From assembly GCA_946480825.1 (NCBI GenBank), contig CAMLLG010000005.1, positions 24,816-88,815 on the forward strand: a stretch of DNA of 64,000 nucleotides, in the 5' to 3' direction. The notes below the pieces were generated by a model that saw nothing but the letters and a program-made list of their open reading frames with translations, made no database searches and was not told the DNA's origin. Below, piece by piece: positions 44,649-53,769 of the stretch. Numbering within the stretch: position 1 is the first letter of the stretch; the number at the start of each line of letters is the position of its first letter. Both the position numbers and the translations under genes were made by a program. The DNA comes from an uncultured Lysobacteraceae bacterium. Lineage in GTDB: Bacteria; Pseudomonadota; Gammaproteobacteria; Xanthomonadales; Xanthomonadaceae.

Positions 44649-46163
44649 ATGACGCTTGCCCTCGTGCACACCCGTGCACGCACCGGCGTGCGCGCGCCCG
44701 CCGTGAACGTCGAAGTGTTCCTCGCCGGCGGCCTGCCGCGGATGTCGATCGTCGGCCTGCCCGAAGCCGCGGTCCGCGAAGCCAAGGACCGCGTCCGCGC
44801 CGCGATCCAGTGCGCGCAGTACGACTTCCCCGCCCGCGTCATCACCGTCAATCTCGCCCCGGCCGATTTGCCGAAGGACGGCGGCCGTTTCGATCTGCCG
44901 ATCGCATTGGGCATCCTCGCCGCCAGCGGCCAGATCCCGCTCGACGCCCTGCGCGACTGCGAATTCCTCGGCGAACTCGGCCTCACCGGCGAACTGCGTC
45001 CGGTCGACGGCGTGCTGCCCGCGGCCTTGGCCGCCGCGGCGCAGGGGCGACGGCTGATCGTGCCGGCCGGCAACGGCGCCGAAGCGGCGCTGGTCGCGGG
45101 CGTCGAAGCCTTCACCGCGCGCACCCTGCTCGAAGTCTGCGGGCACCTGTGCGGGCAGAAAATCCTGCCCGCCGCGATCGCCCCGGCCAGCGCCTACGAC
45201 CACGGCCCCGATCTGCGCGATGTCCGCGGCCAGACCCGCGCGCGACGGGCACTGGAAATCGCCGCCGCCGGCAGTCATCACCTCCTGCTGGTCGGCCCGC
45301 CCGGCTGCGGCAAGACCCTGCTGGCCTCGCGCCTGCCCGGCGTATTGCCGGAGGCCAGCGAAGCCGACGCGCTGGAAACCGCGGCCATCGCATCGATCAG
45401 CGGCCGTGGTCTCGATCCCACGCGCTGGCGCAACCGTCCCTTCCGCAGCCCGCACCACACCGCCAGCGCAGTGGCGCTGGTCGGCGGCGGCGCCGAACCG
45501 CGACCCGGCGAAATCTCGCTCGCCCACAACGGCGTCCTCTTTCTCGACGAGCTGCCCGAATGGGATCGCCGCGCGCTGGAAGTCCTGCGCGAACCGCTGG
45601 AATCCGGCGTCGTCACCATCTCGCGCGCAGCGCGGCAGTGCGAATTCCCCGCACGCTTCCAGTTGGTCGCCGCGATGAACCCCTGCCCCTGCGGCTGGGC
45701 CGGTGATCCCTCCGGCCGCTGCCGCTGCCACCCCGACGCGATCCAGCGCTACCGCGCGAAGATCTCCGGCCCGCTGCTCGAACGCATCGATCTGCATCTC
45801 GAAGTCCCGCGACTGCCGCCGGCCGAATTGCGACCCGATGCGCCGCCGGGTGAATCCAGCGACGTGGTTCGCGCCCGCGTCGTGCGTGCACGCGAAGTGC
45901 AACGACAGCGGGCGGGCCGCTGCAACGCACATCTCGATCAATCGGAAACGAATGCGGTCTGTCGACTCGCGCCGGACGATCAGGCGATGCTGGAAAACGC
46001 GATCGATCTGCTGCAGCTTTCGGCGCGTTCGATGCATCGCATTTTGCGGGTGGCGCGGACGATTGCGGATCTCGCGGGAACTGCGGATATCCTCGGGCCG
46101 CATGTAGCGGAGGCGATCGGGTATCGGCGCGGGGAGCGAACGGCCCCAACGAGGACGGCATGA
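44649..46163 (+). CDS. yifB: YifB/ComM-family AAA+ ATPase (Mg-chelatase-like)
   Basis: 504 residues. N-terminal LonC-like domain (AVNVEVFLAGGLPRMSIVGLP), AAA+ core with Walker A (LLVGPPGCGKTLLASRLP), Walker B (LFLDELPEWDR), sensor NPCPCGWAG, and a C-terminal Mg-chelatase domain ending ARTIADLAG. ComM remodels branched recombination intermediates in natural transformation; YifB is the general gammaproteobacterial homologue. Confidence 0.95.
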   Translation: MTLALVHTRARTGVRAPAVNVEVFLAGGLPRMSIVGLPEAAVREAKDRVRAAIQCAQYDFPARVITVNLAPADLPKDGGRFDLPIALGILAASGQIPLDALRDCEFLGELGLTGELRPVDGVLPAALAAAAQGRRLIVPAGNGAEAALVAGVEAFTARTLLEVCGHLCGQKILPAAIAPASAYDHGPDLRDVRGQTRARRALEIAAAGSHHLLLVGPPGCGKTLLASRLPGVLPEASEADALETAAIASISGRGLDPTRWRNRPFRSPHHTASAVALVGGGAEPRPGEISLAHNGVLFLDELPEWDRRALEVLREPLESGVVTISRAARQCEFPARFQLVAAMNPCPCGWAGDPSGRCRCHPDAIQRYRAKISGPLLERIDLHLEVPRLPPAELRPDAPPGESSDVVRARVVRAREVQRQRAGRCNAHLDQSETNAVCRLAPDDQAMLENAIDLLQLSARSMHRILRVARTIADLAGTADILGPHVAEAIGYRRGERTAPTRTA

Positions 46164-46537
46164 GGAGGTCATAAGAAAATAAACTTGACCTATCATTTCC
46201 ATGTGATCGACGCATCACTCGCAAGGTTGCGCACGTAGCAGACAGGATGCCGATTCCGGTATTCCGATCCGGCGTTACGAGCTGTAAAGACCACATCGCG
46301 TGCGAAAAGCGGACTTTTTGCACGTTTTCCGGGTTGCATCGCCGATAGCCGCATGATATTGGTTCCGCGAGCGTCATCAAGGACCGCGACTGACGCATCG
46401 GAGGACAGCAGAAGCTCGTCTCGTTTCGGCTTGGAATGCACGTAAACAATGCGCCTTATATCGGGTTTGTCGCGACGCGACTCACTCCCCTGGACGATTC
46501 GGCGCCATCTCGAGTTTTTACATGGAGGCAAAAACGA
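46164..46537. other. 374-bp non-coding gap before an acquired-looking cluster
   Basis: Composition drops from the 70% GC of yifB. No convincing gene: a minus-strand open frame covers the left part but lacks a recognisable product. The right end holds the SD TGGAGG ahead of ATG 46538. A TTTTTGCACGTTTT-like AT patch lies near 46315. Promoter of the next cluster is probably here but not clearly seen. Confidence 0.5.
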
Positions 46538-47185
46538 ATGTCCCGATCGAACAGGAACCAGTACCTGACCGGCGGCAAGAAAAGATCCGGTCTGACGAAC
46601 TACAAGCGCGCGATCGTCCCTCCCATCGTGACGTTGGTCTCCGTTGCTGCCGCCGACGTGGCGAATGCGCAGGCCGTGCACAATCTTCTGCGCAATGAAG
46701 TCATGTACCAGGGCAATATCAGGAACGGATATTGCCACGACTACACCTGCACGCAGGGGTCCAATACGACCAACTACTGGTCGATCGACTTGTTCGATTA
46801 CGGCATGGAGGACTCCCCGATCTACGAAACGCAGGGCGGGATCGTCCAGAACGTGGACGGCTGCGGAACCGCCGTGCGGACCGGCAATGTGGCCAGCGGC
46901 GCCGGATACGGCAAGCTGTACTGCCACGGGAAAAACCGGCAGGTCAACAAGGACAACTACGTGGCGGCCGGTCAGGTGCTGATGAAGATGTCGAATTCCG
47001 GGACCGGCACCAAGCATGTCCACTATGAAATCCGCAAGATGGCCGACGTGCGGACCTGGGGCAGCAACTTCCAGGGATATTGCTCCAACTACAACCTGAT
47101 CACCATCCGCGATCAGAATACGTTCGGCCTGCTGAAGGCGTGGAGCGAACCGGACGACACGTTCACCAGCAGTTGCAGGTGGTAA
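46538..47185 (+). CDS. Secreted M23 (LytM)-like protein, probably catalytically degenerate
   Basis: 215 residues from ATG 46538, with SD GGAGG. Signal peptide (IVPPIVTLVSVAAADVANAQA). The M23 frame is visible: NYWSIDLFDYG, IYETQGGIVQNVDG, GYGKLYCHGKN, VAAGQVLMKMSNSGTGTKHVHYEIRK. The HxH pair (HVH) is kept, but the first zinc His of HxxxD is replaced (YWSID). Six Cys in the mature part suggest disulfides. It may bind rather than cut peptidoglycan. First of three genes of lower GC with spacing of 9 bp and an ATGA overlap. Confidence 0.7.
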   Translation: MSRSNRNQYLTGGKKRSGLTNYKRAIVPPIVTLVSVAAADVANAQAVHNLLRNEVMYQGNIRNGYCHDYTCTQGSNTTNYWSIDLFDYGMEDSPIYETQGGIVQNVDGCGTAVRTGNVASGAGYGKLYCHGKNRQVNKDNYVAAGQVLMKMSNSGTGTKHVHYEIRKMADVRTWGSNFQGYCSNYNLITIRDQNTFGLLKAWSEPDDTFTSSCRW

Positions 47186-47194
47186 TCGCCGAAG

Positions 47195-48277
47195 ATGGCA
47201 GCCTGGTGGAACAGGAAGACCGCCATCGGCATCGCGGTCGCGGTTGCGATCGCGGTGCTGATCCTGATGCTTGGCCCTTCGTCGTGGCGCGTGATCTCCC
47301 GCGATGACGATCCGTCTGTCGTCGCAGCCGGGCAGGATGACCTGCCCGATGGCGGGAATCCGACGCACGCCCAAGCGCGCAGGCAAGCCGACACCATGGC
47401 GACGAATGCCTCCGCGTTCATCGAAAAACGTCCGGGCGATGCGCTGAACCGATATCTCGGCGTCGTGCAGTCGGACGCACTGTATCAACGCATCGGCAGG
47501 TTGGTCGTCGATGCGCGGGCGAAATGCTATTCGGAAAACGGGCTGACGCCTCCCGCGGAAGACGCGATGGACGTACCGAGAAGCCGAATCGCCAGTCTGA
47601 AAGGGAACGACACCGCGACGTTTCGGCGCGAGCACGGGTTCGGCGTGGTCGCGGAGTATCTGGAATCGCTGGAGACGACTCGAAAGGCCTCGGCAACGAC
47701 GGCAAAACCGCCGGATCTTGCGACAGCGCAGGCCGCCAAGGCGGAAGACGTCGCTGCGAAATGCGCGGCACGCACGGCCAGCGTCATCAACGACAACCTC
47801 GCGCCGGCACAGATGCACGCGCGCACGAGAGCGCTGATGAAGGCGTACGGCGAATCGAAGGCCTATCGGGATTTGAGCGCATCATGGAGAGCGTGCATGG
47901 CTTCGGCCGGGTATCGGACGCGATACGGTCCCTACGAATCGCGCGCGATGGCGGAAGATTTCCTGCAGAAGCACCTGCAGGACGCCATGATGCGATCCTT
48001 CGAGCGAAGGGGATTGAGCGAAGCGGAGCAGGAGGCGCTGATCGAGTCGACCCACGAATCCTTCCAGGAGATTCCCGAAGACGTCCGGACCGAGCTGCAC
48101 ACGCTGGAGATGAAGATCTACGCTGCAGATGCGCGCTGCCTTTCCTCGTCGGGGGCCGGCGATTGGATGTCGGGTGCCGAGAACGCGATCATGCAGACGC
48201 TGCGACAGGAATTCCCGTCGTTCTCCGGAGTGAATGCCGGATCGGACCCCGCCCCTAAAACGCGCAAGGCACCATGA
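47195..48277 (+). CDS. Membrane-anchored protein of unknown function
   Basis: 360 residues. An N-terminal anchor (IGIAVAVAIAVLILML) and a long, helical, charged periplasmic part with about six Cys (AKCYSENG, AAKCAART, ASWRACMASAGY, DARCLSSSG). No known domain. Start ATG 47204 or GTG/ATG 47195 region; the frame opens at 47195 (MAAWWNRKT). It follows the M23-like gene by 9 bp and overlaps the next by 4 bases, so a shared function is likely. Confidence 0.65.
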   Translation: MAAWWNRKTAIGIAVAVAIAVLILMLGPSSWRVISRDDDPSVVAAGQDDLPDGGNPTHAQARRQADTMATNASAFIEKRPGDALNRYLGVVQSDALYQRIGRLVVDARAKCYSENGLTPPAEDAMDVPRSRIASLKGNDTATFRREHGFGVVAEYLESLETTRKASATTAKPPDLATAQAAKAEDVAAKCAARTASVINDNLAPAQMHARTRALMKAYGESKAYRDLSASWRACMASAGYRTRYGPYESRAMAEDFLQKHLQDAMMRSFERRGLSEAEQEALIESTHESFQEIPEDVRTELHTLEMKIYAADARCLSSSGAGDWMSGAENAIMQTLRQEFPSFSGVNAGSDPAPKTRKAP

Positions 48278-48813
48278 AGATCGAACTCAAACCCGTTCGG
48301 CCGGCTGACGTCGACATGCTGTACCAGTGGTTCACCGCGGTCGAGAACGCGCGCGTTTGGCGGTATCGAGGCGCGACGCCGGACCCGGAAGCGTTCGGAA
48401 CGCATCTGTGGGCGGGCACGCTTGCCCACTTTCTGTGCATCCCCGAATCCACGCGGGTGCCCGTGTGTTACGTGTCCATCTACGATGCCAATCTGGCGAG
48501 CGGCCACGCGAAGATGGCGTGCATTGCGTCGCCGCAGCAGAAAAAGACCGGCGCGAGCACGTACGGCTTCATCGCGGGCGCGAGCTATGCCTTCAAGCAT
48601 TGGCCGTTCGAACGCATTCTGTTGGAATGCAATACCTACAGCGTCGAGCGCTTCGCGTCCGGAATCGAGCGCGGCTTTCTCCACGAGATCGCCAGGATCC
48701 CTCGTTACGAGAGGTTCGCCATGAACGATTGGGCGGATCTCATCTGGCTGGAGTATCGACGGGACGTTCACGAAAAGAATGCCGAAACGGGGTATCTGGG
48801 CGCCTGGAAATAA
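48274..48813 (+). CDS. GNAT-like acetyltransferase domain protein
   Basis: 179 residues. Opens IELKPVRPADVDMLYQWFT, a usual GNAT start; later TYGFIAGASYAFKHWPFERILLECNTYSVERFASGIERGF resembles motif A to B of GNAT but the acetyl-CoA loop (Q/RxxGxG/A) is not clear. Overlaps the preceding gene (ATGA). Substrate unknown; could modify a protein or an envelope component. Confidence 0.6.
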   Translation: MKIELKPVRPADVDMLYQWFTAVENARVWRYRGATPDPEAFGTHLWAGTLAHFLCIPESTRVPVCYVSIYDANLASGHAKMACIASPQQKKTGASTYGFIAGASYAFKHWPFERILLECNTYSVERFASGIERGFLHEIARIPRYERFAMNDWADLIWLEYRRDVHEKNAETGYLGAWK

Positions 48814-49077
48814 CCTGCGACGCTTGATGCGTGAGAACGGCAAACTTGGGGCAGGGTGAGCCACTTCTGATTTCCCTTGATTTCCTGGCGATTCACAACA
48901 GCGCAAACGGCCATCGCCTGATGAGCATCGCGCACGAGGGCCGCATCGCCGCATTCAAGTTCTGCCATGACGGAGAACTGCGATACGGCACTGGCTGCCT
49001 CAACGCGGCGGGATTCGAAACGCATGCCCCTTTGGGCATCGCTTCCAGCCAGGCCCTGCGCATCCGGACATGATCCG

Positions 49078-51681
49078 TCAACGCGCATCTCCGCCCACCC
49101 GCGAGGTATAGAGGACGAACGGCGCCCAATAGTAGGGTTTGCGATAGGCGGTATCGGAATGCAGCAACGCCAGTTTGGCCTGACGCAGCGCCGCGGCGGG
49201 GTCTTCGCCATCCGCCAGCCGGCGATACAGTTCGGTCATGAGTTCGGCGGTGGAGGCGTCCTCGACCGGCCACAGTCCGCCGACGACGCGTTTCGCGCCG
49301 GCGCTGAGGAATGCCCAGGACAGACCCACCAGGCCCTCGCCGGAGAACGTGCGCGTGCCTGCGCTGCGGCAGGTGGACAGCGTCACGAGTTCGGCGTCGA
49401 GCGGGACGTCGATGACATCGCGCGCGTAGAGTTTGTACTCGCCCGCGGCGGCGGACAGGACCACGGCAGAATCGAGCGGCACCACGGGATTCGTCTGCGC
49501 GTGCGCGGCGAGATGGATGTAGGCGAATCGTTTCGGCTCGGACCCACGGTATGCGGATGGAATCGCCCGCGATCCGGCGTAGATGAGACGATTTTCCGGT
49601 TCGAACGACATCGCGATCGATGCGACTTCCTTTCCGGCGAAGGGCAGCGCGGGAAATTTCGGATCCTGGGACACCGGATCGCCGAGCACCAGCAGCGAGC
49701 GTTCGCGAACCGACGGCGACGAAACCTCCGCATGCAGCAACCGGAGCGATGGCGTTCTGACCAGGACCGCATCTTCGATCAGGTAGTGACGCTTCGGCCC
49801 GGGGACGACCAGTGTTTCGAAGTTGAGCTGCTCGATCGGGCCATCCGACACGATGATGACGCGCGGCTTCGACGCCATCGCCGCCGCGACCGGCTGCAGC
49901 AGCAATCGATACAACTCGGTGGCCGCCGGTGCCGCTTCGTCGAGTGGATCGCGGGAGTTGAGGATCAGGCGCTGATGCGCGTCGACGAGCGCGCGCAGCG
50001 TGTTCTCGCCCGGCAGCGGCACGAGGGTGATGCCATCGGCGGTGATGGCCCAGAGAAAGGACCGCTCCGGAGCGATCGAATAGAACAACAGCAGCGCATC
50101 GGCGTCGCGCGCCAGACGCGGATAGTCGGAGAGGCGATCCGGCACGAAGCCGTTCCCGCGCAGCCGCTCGCGCAGCAGCCGCGCGCGGCTTTCGTCGGCG
50201 ACCCGCAGCGCATCGATCCCACGCCCCTGCGCGACGAGGAAATCGATGTACTCGTCGTAGAAACGGCCGATGCTGGCGATGAACGGCAATTGATGCTCCG
50301 GCTCCAGCAGTTGCGACAGCGAATTGTCCATCAGTTCGAAGGCTTTCCGATAGGCGGCTTCCGCTTCGGCCGGGCGTTGGGCGCGGGCATGCAGGCGCGC
50401 GAGACCGGCGTGCGCCTGCCATACCGGATCGGACCCGGCTTTCGACACGCCGATCACTTCGTCGTACAGCGCCGCTGCCCGCGACGATTCGTCGCGGCGT
50501 TCCCAGATCCCCGCCAACAGCAACAACGTTCGCGATCGCTGCGTGAGCAATGCGTTCTGTTCCTGGATCCGCAGCGCCTGTTCGGCCCGGAACGTCGCTT
50601 CGCCGAGATTGCCGCGTTCGAGCGCCAGGGCCGCACGTGTCGCCTGGATGGCGGCCAACGCTTCCGCGGACCCGTTCCTGTCCTCGATCTCCTGTGCGAT
50701 GGAGGCGGCACGGGCGTAACTTCGGCTGGCGCGCGCGTGCTCGCCCTGGCCCTGCTGCGCGCGTCCGAGATTCTGAAGGACGATCCAGCGATCGCCCGCA
50801 AGGCCGAGCTTCCGCATCAGCGCCTCGGCCTCGGACAGCACCCGGGTCGCGCGCTCGTAGTCGCCGAGCAGGTAATAACTCTTGCCCAATCGGCCCAGAT
50901 TCTTGGCGCGCGTCGCGTCGGCGACCAGTCCGGCCGCCAGTTCGTCCGAACGGCGAAGCCAACGCACCGCGTCGTCGTACTCGCCGGCTTCGGTGCGGAA
51001 GTTGCCGATGTTGCCGGCGGCCTGTGCTTCGATCAATCTGAATCCCTGTCGCTGTGCGGTGTCGATGGTCTTGCGGAAAAGATCTTCCGCGATGTCGCGG
51101 TCGCCGCGCTGCCCGGCGCAGATGGCGCGCCGGGACATCGCTTCGGCGGCCAGCTTCGGCACGCGCAGGACATCGGCCATGCGCTCGGCCGCTTCGAGAT
51201 CGTCCATCGCCGGGTCGTGCGCGTCTGCTTGCGCATATCCGATGCCGGGCGTTCGTTCGCCCTGGTTCTGCAGACAACGCGCATAGCCCCGGGCCATGAG
51301 TGCGCGCGCGAGCACGCGATCGTGCGGCCGCTCCACGGCGAGACCGGCGTCAAGCCGGCCCAGCGCGGCCGGGATCTGGCGCTGGCCGACCAGCACTTCG
51401 GCGTCCATCACCTCGAAGGCCCACGCCCATGTCGTGTCGCCCGAGTTCCGTGCCCGCACCAGTCCCTTTTCGGCGAGGATTTTCGCGGCGCTCAGATTGC
51501 CGGACTCCAGCGCGCGATAACCGTCGCCGTAGAGCGTTTCGAGCGACGGCTGGCTGGCGCCGCATGCCGCGACGAGGATGACCATCAACGCAGCCATCAA
51601 CGCGGCCAACAACGCCGCCGGAAAAGTCGCCAGCGGCGTCCGGGTGGCGTTACGGATCCCAGTGGCCGTTGGAGTCGACAT
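49078..51681 (-). CDS. TPR-CHAT caspase-like protease, predicted lipoprotein
   Basis: 867 residues. The N-terminus has a hydrophobic stretch ending LVAAC (Cys40), so it is probably a periplasmic lipoprotein. Residues about 45-450 are TPR-like helical repeats (AEKGLVRARNSG, ALAAIQATRAALALERGNLG, AQRPAEAEAAYRKAFEL). The CHAT domain fills about 560-867: His727 in YIHLAAHAQTNP and Cys771 in VTLSTCRSAGTRTFSGEG form the caspase-type dyad, and GLSWAFLSAGAKRVVGGLWPVED is conserved. It is the last gene of the operon sigma / anti-sigma / unknown / TPR-CHAT and overlaps the unknown gene by 32 bases. The partners suggest that it cleaves or is gated by one of them (inference). Confidence 0.88.
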   Translation of the reverse strand: MSTPTATGIRNATRTPLATFPAALLAALMAALMVILVAACGASQPSLETLYGDGYRALESGNLSAAKILAEKGLVRARNSGDTTWAWAFEVMDAEVLVGQRQIPAALGRLDAGLAVERPHDRVLARALMARGYARCLQNQGERTPGIGYAQADAHDPAMDDLEAAERMADVLRVPKLAAEAMSRRAICAGQRGDRDIAEDLFRKTIDTAQRQGFRLIEAQAAGNIGNFRTEAGEYDDAVRWLRRSDELAAGLVADATRAKNLGRLGKSYYLLGDYERATRVLSEAEALMRKLGLAGDRWIVLQNLGRAQQGQGEHARASRSYARAASIAQEIEDRNGSAEALAAIQATRAALALERGNLGEATFRAEQALRIQEQNALLTQRSRTLLLLAGIWERRDESSRAAALYDEVIGVSKAGSDPVWQAHAGLARLHARAQRPAEAEAAYRKAFELMDNSLSQLLEPEHQLPFIASIGRFYDEYIDFLVAQGRGIDALRVADESRARLLRERLRGNGFVPDRLSDYPRLARDADALLLFYSIAPERSFLWAITADGITLVPLPGENTLRALVDAHQRLILNSRDPLDEAAPAATELYRLLLQPVAAAMASKPRVIIVSDGPIEQLNFETLVVPGPKRHYLIEDAVLVRTPSLRLLHAEVSSPSVRERSLLVLGDPVSQDPKFPALPFAGKEVASIAMSFEPENRLIYAGSRAIPSAYRGSEPKRFAYIHLAAHAQTNPVVPLDSAVVLSAAAGEYKLYARDVIDVPLDAELVTLSTCRSAGTRTFSGEGLVGLSWAFLSAGAKRVVGGLWPVEDASTAELMTELYRRLADGEDPAAALRQAKLALLHSDTAYRKPYYWAPFVLYTSRVGGDAR

Positions 51682-52495
51682 TCGCGCACACGATACGACC
51701 GGTGATGGGACAGCCGAGCTCGATGCGCAGCATCGTCAGCCGGCGCGACGCGCGCGTGACGAGATACTCGCCGAAATACGCGACGCCGAACCCCGGGATG
51801 CGGATGCCGTGCGCGCCATGCCTCGCCGTGCCGGCCAGCGCGGTCGCCCTGCTCTCGCCGACATCGAACAACGGTGCAAGACGCGCGCCCTCGTCGCGCG
51901 ATCCGGGGCGCGACGAACCCGGCTTTTCCGGCGAAGCATCGTCCTCGCGGAGCGCTTCGCCGTTCGAGTCGATCCAGGGAAAAGATCCATCTTCACCCGT
52001 GCGGCCCAATCGGGATTCGATCAACGCATCATGATGGCCCTCGCGGACCAGCTGGCGATAAGGCGTCAATTCGACCGGAATCCCGCCGATGCGCAGATTC
52101 TCGAAATGACTGCCGAAAGGAAGAATCTCGGGGTCGGGAAGACCGTCCCTCGCCTCTTTCACGTGCCGCGAGGTCATCCGGGCGACGACGCGGTCGGCGG
52201 TGATGACATCCAGCACGTTCAAGCCTTCGATGGCGACCGTCACCAGCGTCTCGCCCGCCTCTTCCCTGCCGTGCGTCACGATCTGGCCGGAGACGGTGCT
52301 GATGGCGCGGTCGAAGCGGAGGATGTTCCTGCAATCGAATCGGCCGACGGAGGCCGCGGCGAAGCCCCCTGTGGGCGGCAGCGTGCAGCTGCCCTGCGCA
52401 TCGATGTTTTCGCGGACGGGGCTCTCGATGTGTCCGCCCGCCACCATCGTGTTGCCGCGGAACCAGAACGTGCGTGCGTTCGTCTTGTGGCTCAT
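51650..52495 (-). CDS. Unknown beta-rich protein linked to TPR-CHAT
   Basis: 281 residues; starts directly after the anti-sigma stop (TAAATG). No signal peptide or membrane helix. The N-terminal 150 residues look beta-rich (TFWFRGNTMVAGGHIESP, FDRAISTVSGQIVTHGR, LVTVAIEGLNVLDVITADRVVARMT); the middle (about 155-215) is polar and disordered (LREDDASPEKPGSSRPGSRDEG); the C-terminus returns to strands (GVAYFGEYLVTRASRRLTML). Cys in CTLPP, FDCRN, CPITGRIVC. The flexible centre could be a protease target. I do not recognise the family. Confidence 0.7.
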   Translation of the reverse strand: MSHKTNARTFWFRGNTMVAGGHIESPVRENIDAQGSCTLPPTGGFAAASVGRFDCRNILRFDRAISTVSGQIVTHGREEAGETLVTVAIEGLNVLDVITADRVVARMTSRHVKEARDGLPDPEILPFGSHFENLRIGGIPVELTPYRQLVREGHHDALIESRLGRTGEDGSFPWIDSNGEALREDDASPEKPGSSRPGSRDEGARLAPLFDVGESRATALAGTARHGAHGIRIPGFGVAYFGEYLVTRASRRLTMLRIELGCPITGRIVCANVDSNGHWDP

Positions 52496-53179
52496 TTATT
52501 TGCCCTCGCGTGTCAGGATGAAGAGATAGCGCGTGACGTCGGCGGGTGCGGCCTGTTCCTCGGCGGAATCGATACCCGACAACTCGACCGCATAGCGGCC
52601 GGGGCGCAGCTCGGACACGGGCAGGAACAGCTGCAATTCGTCGCCGGAGGCGGGCGCGGCGACGACGGAGGAAAGCACCAGCGCGCTGTCGGCGTCGCGA
52701 ACGTCGATGCGATAGCGGTCGGACGATTCGTCGCCGGTACGGCTCAACGTCAAACCGATCGTGCGTTGCTGCGCGCCCACGCGTATCTCCGTCGGATCGC
52801 TGCGCGCGACCGAGAGGAAATGGACGCTGGTCGCCTGCAGCGATCGAGCCTGCGCCAGATCCTGCCGCAATTCCGGCACGGTGACGGCCGCCTGATAGAT
52901 CACCGCCCCCAGCGACAGGACCGCGGTGGCGGCAAGCGCCAGCATCGATCGTCTCGACGGCGGCGTCCCGGCGTTCGGACGCGCGACCGCGGACGGCTTG
53001 CCGAGCGTCCTGCGGGCGTCGTCGACGAAGGTCGCGAGTTCCCTCACGTCTTCGGCGCATTCGGGGCACACGAAGAAATGCGCTTCGAATTCGGCGCGCT
53101 CCTCGTCGTCCAGTTCGTCGAGGACGTAGCTTTCGGCGATCGCCTTGCGCATGGCGGTGGCGTGATCCATGGTCTTCAT
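52496..53179 (-). CDS. Anti-sigma factor with zinc-binding ZAS motif and one membrane helix
   Basis: 227 residues. The zinc anti-sigma domain is at the N-terminus: His34, Cys38, Cys41 in FEAHFFVCPECAEDV (HxxxCxxC). A single helix (about 79-98, LALAATAVLSLGAVIYQAAV) puts about 125 C-terminal residues outside, a beta-sandwich-like domain (TIGLTLSRTGDES, RYRIDVRDADSALVLSS, LFLPVSELRPGRYAVELSGI). The ATG overlaps the sigma stop (ATGA). It should hold the ECF sigma at the membrane until a signal acts. Confidence 0.88.
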   Translation of the reverse strand: MKTMDHATAMRKAIAESYVLDELDDEERAEFEAHFFVCPECAEDVRELATFVDDARRTLGKPSAVARPNAGTPPSRRSMLALAATAVLSLGAVIYQAAVTVPELRQDLAQARSLQATSVHFLSVARSDPTEIRVGAQQRTIGLTLSRTGDESSDRYRIDVRDADSALVLSSVVAAPASGDELQLFLPVSELRPGRYAVELSGIDSAEEQAAPADVTRYLFILTREGK

Positions 53180-53769
53180 CCGTTGCGGCTCGCGGCGTCC
53201 GTACGCGCCAGATACAGGGCACGGAACCGCAGCTTCGCGCGGTGCAGAAGCACGCGCAGATAACTCCGGTCCACCTTGAACGCTTCGCACACTTCGTCCT
53301 TGTCGCGCTCCTCGACGAACAGCGCGCGCATCAGACGACGGTCGAGCTCGGGAAGATCGTCGATCACCCGCCGGACCAGCGCACGTCGTTCGATCGACAG
53401 CAGACGGTCTTCGACGAACGACGTCTCGTCTTCGATCTCGGCGACCGCGGCATCGGACACCGGCGCATGCCGCTTCTCGGATCGATACAGCTCCAGGAGC
53501 ACGTGGTCGCAGACGGTATTGACGTACGCCCCGAAGCGCTCGGGGTCCCGGATTTCGACGCCCGAACGCAACGCCTTGAAAATCCGCAGGAACGTCTCCT
53601 GGCAGGCGTCTTCGACCAGCTGCCGCGAACGCAGTCGCGCATGCAGCTTGATCCGCAGCAGATCCTTGAAATAGAGAACGAAATGCCGCTCGGCGCCCGG
53701 ATCGCGGTCGCGCAGGCGCTGCACGTACTCGCCATCGAAACGATGGAAATCCCGCCCCGGGTGCTGCAT
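53176..53769 (-). CDS. ECF-type RNA polymerase sigma factor
   Basis: 197 residues from ATG 53769. Region 2: DRDPGAERHFVLYFKDLLRIKLHARL and VEDACQETFLRIFKAL; region 4: LPELDRRLMRALFVEERDKDEVCEAFKVDRSYLRVLLHRAK (helix-turn-helix; quoted in parts). An ATG at 53898 would add 43 residues; the 24-base duplication encoding QHPGRDP then QHPGRDF sits at this start. First gene of the operon; a promoter-like TATACT lies 35 bases upstream. Confidence 0.9.
   Translation of the reverse strand: MQHPGRDFHRFDGEYVQRLRDRDPGAERHFVLYFKDLLRIKLHARLRSRQLVEDACQETFLRIFKALRSGVEIRDPERFGAYVNTVCDHVLLELYRSEKRHAPVSDAAVAEIEDETSFVEDRLLSIERRALVRRVIDDLPELDRRLMRALFVEERDKDEVCEAFKVDRSYLRVLLHRAKLRFRALYLARTDAASRNG

Noticed and set aside
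46193..47818. A 541-codon open frame on the minus strand
   Set aside because: Mostly antisense to the M23-like and the 360-residue genes, which have a signal peptide, motifs and good spacing. Its last 90 codons cover the 374-bp gap but show no recognisable product.
48831..49073. An 80-codon open frame on the plus strand between the GNAT-like and TPR-CHAT genes
   Set aside because: No SD, no homology that I recognise, and no coding pattern apart from being open. Left as a 264-bp convergent gap.
49078..53769. A type III-E CRISPR (Craspase) locus
   Set aside because: TPR-CHAT and a sigma factor are present, but there is no repeat array, no gRAMP/Cas7-11-like gene and no Csx30 that I can recognise in the window.
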